Origin: Methanobacterium sp. UBA375
GTDB lineage: Archaea; Methanobacteriota; Methanobacteria; Methanobacteriales; Methanobacteriaceae
NCBI GenBank assembly: GCA_002495625.1
Contig: DAGC01000002.1
Span: 49,134 to 113,133 of the forward strand
Length of the DNA: 64,000 bases
Direction: 5' to 3'
Part shown: positions 61,444 through 64,000 of the stretch, piece after piece
Numbering within the stretch: the first letter of the stretch is position 1
Layout of the letters: the number at the start of each line of letters is the position of its first letter
Position numbers and translations under genes: made by a program
The notes under the pieces: generated by a model
Told to the model about the DNA's origin: nothing
What the model saw: only the letters and a program-made list of their open reading frames with translations
Database searches by the model: none

Positions 61444-61911
61444 ATGAATGATGAATTAAATGAAAATTCCACTGAGTTCAACGAAGAAGAATTGAATGAT
61501 GAAACTGCTGACAACGAAGAATTATTAGAAACTGAAGAGGGAGAGGTTTTAACAGATGAAGAAGCCGAAGGGCTTCCCTTTGCAAAAGCAGAAGTGGTCC
61601 GACTGATGAAACAGAACCTGGACAGTGATAAGATGATCAGGGAACGAGTGAAGGTAGAGATGAACAAGTTCCTGGGAGAAGTGCTGGAGAAGGTCTGTGA
61701 ACAGTTAAACGAATATCCATACACCACCATAGAATACGAAATGCTCAAAGAATCCATCTATCCCTACAAAAACATAGAACGGATCAACGAGGAGAAAAGA
61801 AGGATACTAATGCACCTGGAAGCCATAAAGGCCGACTGTGATGCACTCAGTATGGATGTTAAAAAGAGCCTTAAACTTAAGGACGTAGATGAAGAAGAGG
61901 ATGAATTTTAA
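61444..61911 (+). CDS. Putative histone-fold protein with acidic tails
   Basis: A 155-residue protein. Residues 1-42 are strongly acidic and probably disordered. Residues 44-107 (LPFAKAEVVRLMKQNLD, then KMIRERVKVEMNKFLGEVLEKV, then TIEYEMLKESI) match a histone fold pattern of three helices joined as in LPIAPIGRI-type proteins. A coiled-coil-like helix (112-145) and an acidic C-terminus (DVDEEEDEF) follow. It may bind a basic partner or DNA with other histones; the resemblance is by eye. It has its own strong promoter. Confidence 0.58.
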   Translation: MNDELNENSTEFNEEELNDETADNEELLETEEGEVLTDEEAEGLPFAKAEVVRLMKQNLDSDKMIRERVKVEMNKFLGEVLEKVCEQLNEYPYTTIEYEMLKESIYPYKNIERINEEKRRILMHLEAIKADCDALSMDVKKSLKLKDVDEEEDEF

Positions 61912-62008
61912 CTGGATTCATTTCTCTTTTTTAATTTAATTTATTTTTATTTAAATCAGCTTATTTTTATTCAGTCATTAGTTTTTAATAAGCTCAAGTA
62001 TTAAAAAA

Positions 62009-62569
62009 TTATTCATCCTTTTCAAAGGTTATAAAACCGGTTTCAAGATTCTTTATTTCTTCTGTTGTTAATTTGCTGGCCACTGCATCCTCATCTTCTA
62101 TGAGGCTGTGTCCGAAGGGGTCTTCAATTATTAAGGTGACTGTTTTATCTCCATTTACGATTTTTCCCAGCTCTTCCAGGATTTTAGTCGCGTTATCCTT
62201 CGTTGTTTCATCTTCTGCCCAGCTAATAGCTGTTTTAACAGCTTTCTGGAAACGTTCCAGGATTCCTTCCACGTTGGAGACGAATCCCTGAGACTGTGGT
62301 CCGGGCTCTACTTTAAGGCCTAGTTCAGGGATAGTAACGGTGGCGGATTGTGATTTAACCACTCGCACGTTCATCTTATCTTTATCCACTTTTAGTTCGT
62401 ATTTAACTGGTTTTTTAGCTTCCAGGCAGATTACATCTGAGTGTTTAAATCCGCATTCTGTGCATAAAACTGTGGATTCCATTATCTCTCCAAAATAGGG
62501 TATCTCTTCTGTTTTGGTCTTCATCTCCAGGGATCCTTTCACTTTACATACGGGACAGTCGGCTTTCAT
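62009..62569 (-). CDS. ZPR1-type zinc-finger protein
   Basis: A 186-residue protein with one ZPR1 module. The zinc finger is CPVC at residues 5-8 with CTEC at 36-39, and the beta-rich domain follows (SATVTIPELGLKVEPGPQSQGFVSNVEGIL, read as two parts). Eukaryotic ZPR1 helps translation factor eEF1A fold; archaeal members have one module and their client is not known. It converges with the histone-fold gene. Length is normal for the archaeal form. Confidence 0.85.
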   Translation of the reverse strand: MKADCPVCKVKGSLEMKTKTEEIPYFGEIMESTVLCTECGFKHSDVICLEAKKPVKYELKVDKDKMNVRVVKSQSATVTIPELGLKVEPGPQSQGFVSNVEGILERFQKAVKTAISWAEDETTKDNATKILEELGKIVNGDKTVTLIIEDPFGHSLIEDEDAVASKLTTEEIKNLETGFITFEKDE

Positions 62570-62801
62570 ATTCCAAACTCCACTTAAACGATCTGTATTT
62601 AATTATAATTATATTTTAATTCGTTGTATTATCATGAAGAATATGATTACATGTAAATGAATTAGTGATTCTCGGTACAAAATTATTCGAAATCAGTTTA
62701 ATAATAAGGAACTTCCAGATCTGCAATTGGAACGGTTATAAATTAATTGTAGTAACAAAGTTAAAAAATATACTTTTTAAGAAAAAATATAGTTTAGATA
62801 T

Positions 62802-64000
62802 TTAGAATCTTTTTTGGTATTCTAATTCCTTGAATTTTATGATATATTTGGTACCTTGACTTCTGTCCAAGTTTATTGAGCCATCAAGTTGTTGGACAAG
62901 TGAATTTACAAGGCTTAATCCTAAACCAACTTTTGAATCGCCTAACGTTATGTTTTTTGGCATTCCAATACCGTCATCACTTGTTGTTAGTTGGTATTTT
63001 TTATCATATGATTTTAATGATATTGATATTTCGCCATTTCTGTCGGGAAATGCATGTTTCAGGCTGTTTGATACCAGTTCACTGATTATTAAGCCTAAGG
63101 GGACTGATGTTTCAATATTTAGATGGATGTTTTCTAAATCTAAAATAGGAGTAATTTTGTTATGCGCTCTGTAAGAATGGAATATCTTATTGACCAAGTT
63201 TGTTATGTAATCTGAGAGATTAATATGGCTGAAATCTTCAGATTGGTACAACATATCATGGATCAGGGCCATGGACAAAATACGATTTTGGCTTTCTTTT
63301 AAAATGTTTATTGAGATGGGATGGTCTTTTACAAACTGTTTTTGCAGATCATGCAAACTGTAAATGATCTGTAAATTATTTTTCACCCTATGATGGATCT
63401 CTTTAATTAACAAGTTTTTTTCTCTAAATGATTTTCTAATTTTATCTTCTGCCATCTTTTGTTCTGTAATATCTGTTATTATACTGCTGATCAAGAACCC
63501 TTTTTCAGTTTTTATAGCTGAAGCTCCTACACTTAAAAATTTTTGTTCCCCATTTGGTAGGGTAATCTTGTGTTTTGCCTTTTTTAATCTATCCGTTACT
63601 ACTCCACTTTTTAACAGTTCCAGAAAACTTCTTTTTATAATTTTTAGAGTTTTATGAGATTGACGCTCTTTAGGGTTGATCCGTTTAAAAATCATTTCCC
63701 ATATAGGTTGACCAATTGCTTCTGAACGTTCTATTTCGGTTATGATCTCCAGAGCATGATTCCAACAGGTGATTGTTCCCTGTTCATCACATATAACTAT
63801 ACCATCTGTGGCGTGTTCCACCACACCACGCAATATCCTCTCGCTTGTTTTTAAGTCTTTTTCTACTTTTTTATGTTTTGTTAAGTTATGTATGGATTCT
63901 ATGGCTCCTGTGATGTTACCTTCGTTGTCATATAGTGGCTTGGCTTTTACCCGGAGAATGTGCGCTTCTATTTTTGATTCACCCCCCCCCCCCCCCCCCC
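62802..64000 (-). CDS. PAS-containing sensor histidine kinase (HisKA_2), 5' end outside the window
   Basis: From the right edge the frame reads ESKIEAHILRVKAKPLYDNEG, the end of one PAS domain, then a second PAS (VEHATDGIVICDEQGTITCWN), a HisKA_2 domain with the phospho-acceptor His in EIHHRVKNNLQI, and an HATPase with SELVSNSLKHAF and DDGIGMPKN and a GLGLSLVNSL box. The first PAS is cut off by the edge, and the frame there runs into a 19-C tract (poly-Gly when translated). The kinase ends normally at 62802. The signal is unknown. Confidence 0.85.
   Translation of the reverse strand, partial: GGGGGGESKIEAHILRVKAKPLYDNEGNITGAIESIHNLTKHKKVEKDLKTSERILRGVVEHATDGIVICDEQGTITCWNHALEIITEIERSEAIGQPIWEMIFKRINPKERQSHKTLKIIKRSFLELLKSGVVTDRLKKAKHKITLPNGEQKFLSVGASAIKTEKGFLISSIITDITEQKMAEDKIRKSFREKNLLIKEIHHRVKNNLQIIYSLHDLQKQFVKDHPISINILKESQNRILSMALIHDMLYQSEDFSHINLSDYITNLVNKIFHSYRAHNKITPILDLENIHLNIETSVPLGLIISELVSNSLKHAFPDRNGEISISLKSYDKKYQLTTSDDGIGMPKNITLGDSKVGLGLSLVNSLVQQLDGSINLDRSQGTKYIIKFKELEYQKRF
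63982..64000. repeat. Homopolymer of at least 19 C at the window end
   Basis: The last 19 bases are all C. On the coding strand this is a G run inside a PAS domain, giving polyglycine, which does not fit the family. A sequencing or assembly artefact at a contig end is the simplest reading; a phase-variable tract is possible. Confidence 0.7.

Overview
The window looks like chromosome from a hydrogenotrophic methanogenic archaeon of the Methanobacteriales, most likely Methanobacterium or a close relative. Eukaryote-like information genes (eIF2 gamma, aIF5B, RpoE1/RpoE2, RFC clamp loader, an archaeal histone, ribosomal proteins S27ae, S24e, S6e, L24e, S28e and L7ae) sit beside archaeal HMG-CoA reductase, F420-dependent NADP reductase, a group 3 [NiFe] hydrogenase and 3-hexulose-6-phosphate isomerase. 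Intergenic DNA is AT-rich, promoters are of BRE/TATA type, and many starts are preceded by GGAGGTGA-like ribosome binding sites. No tRNA, rRNA, CRISPR array or insertion sequence was recognised.

Layout. 1-9.1 kb (- strand) is a translation/transcription block: argH (cut by the window edge), rps27ae, rps24e, GTP-dependent dephospho-CoA kinase, rpoE2, rpoE1, pyrophosphatase, a frameshifted PIN gene, eIF2 gamma, rps6e, infB, ndk, rpl24e, rps28e and rpl7ae. 9.6-12.9 kb holds membrane proteins (VTT/DedA and PAP2), an HTH regulator, a chagasin-like inhibitor and a histone. 13-18.4 kb is housekeeping (thrC, SpoIIM-like, trpS, endA, hxlB, npdG). 18.6-23.1 kb is a nitrogen-fixation island on the + strand: a promoter with a perfect GGAA-N6-TTCC palindrome (NrpR type), a 47-codon small gene, anfD, anfG and anfK of the iron-only nitrogenase, a class I glutamine amidotransferase and a terminator-like hairpin. 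23.4-31.3 kb has a second PAP2 protein, a TIM-barrel protein, a PIN-ATPase-KH protein, hisI, hisS, an RNA-ligase partner, aroE and a TatD-like hydrolase. 31.3-46 kb mixes membrane transport, hmgA, sucD, an ABC exporter, aroD, an S26 peptidase, htpX with an EF-hand, DedA, DUF368 and an APC permease.

46-50 kb is an accessory patch: three tandem paralogues with a ribbon-helix-helix-like N-terminus and an unassigned C-terminal domain, followed by a decayed fourth copy that has its own copy of the upstream promoter-like element. 50-64 kb returns to core functions: rfcL, rfcS, a long roadblock protein, a four-gene hydrogenase operon (ferredoxin, V4R-like protein, small and large subunits), sortase, mscS, rnz, nadC, a putative histone-fold protein with acidic tails, ZPR1 and a sensor kinase that runs off the window in a 19-C tract.

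The most notable items are the compact anfDGK operon without a neighbouring anfH or nifI, the unexplained RHH-paralogue array, the hydrogenase operon with an inserted V4R-like gene, a chagasin carrying a sortase-like sorting signal in a genome that also encodes a sortase, and an EF-hand inside HtpX. Three reading-frame or start anomalies (the PIN gene frameshift, a CTG start and an ATT start) and the terminal C tract need checking against raw reads before any biology is built on them. All functional statements rest on reading the translated sequences and on family knowledge; no database search was run.
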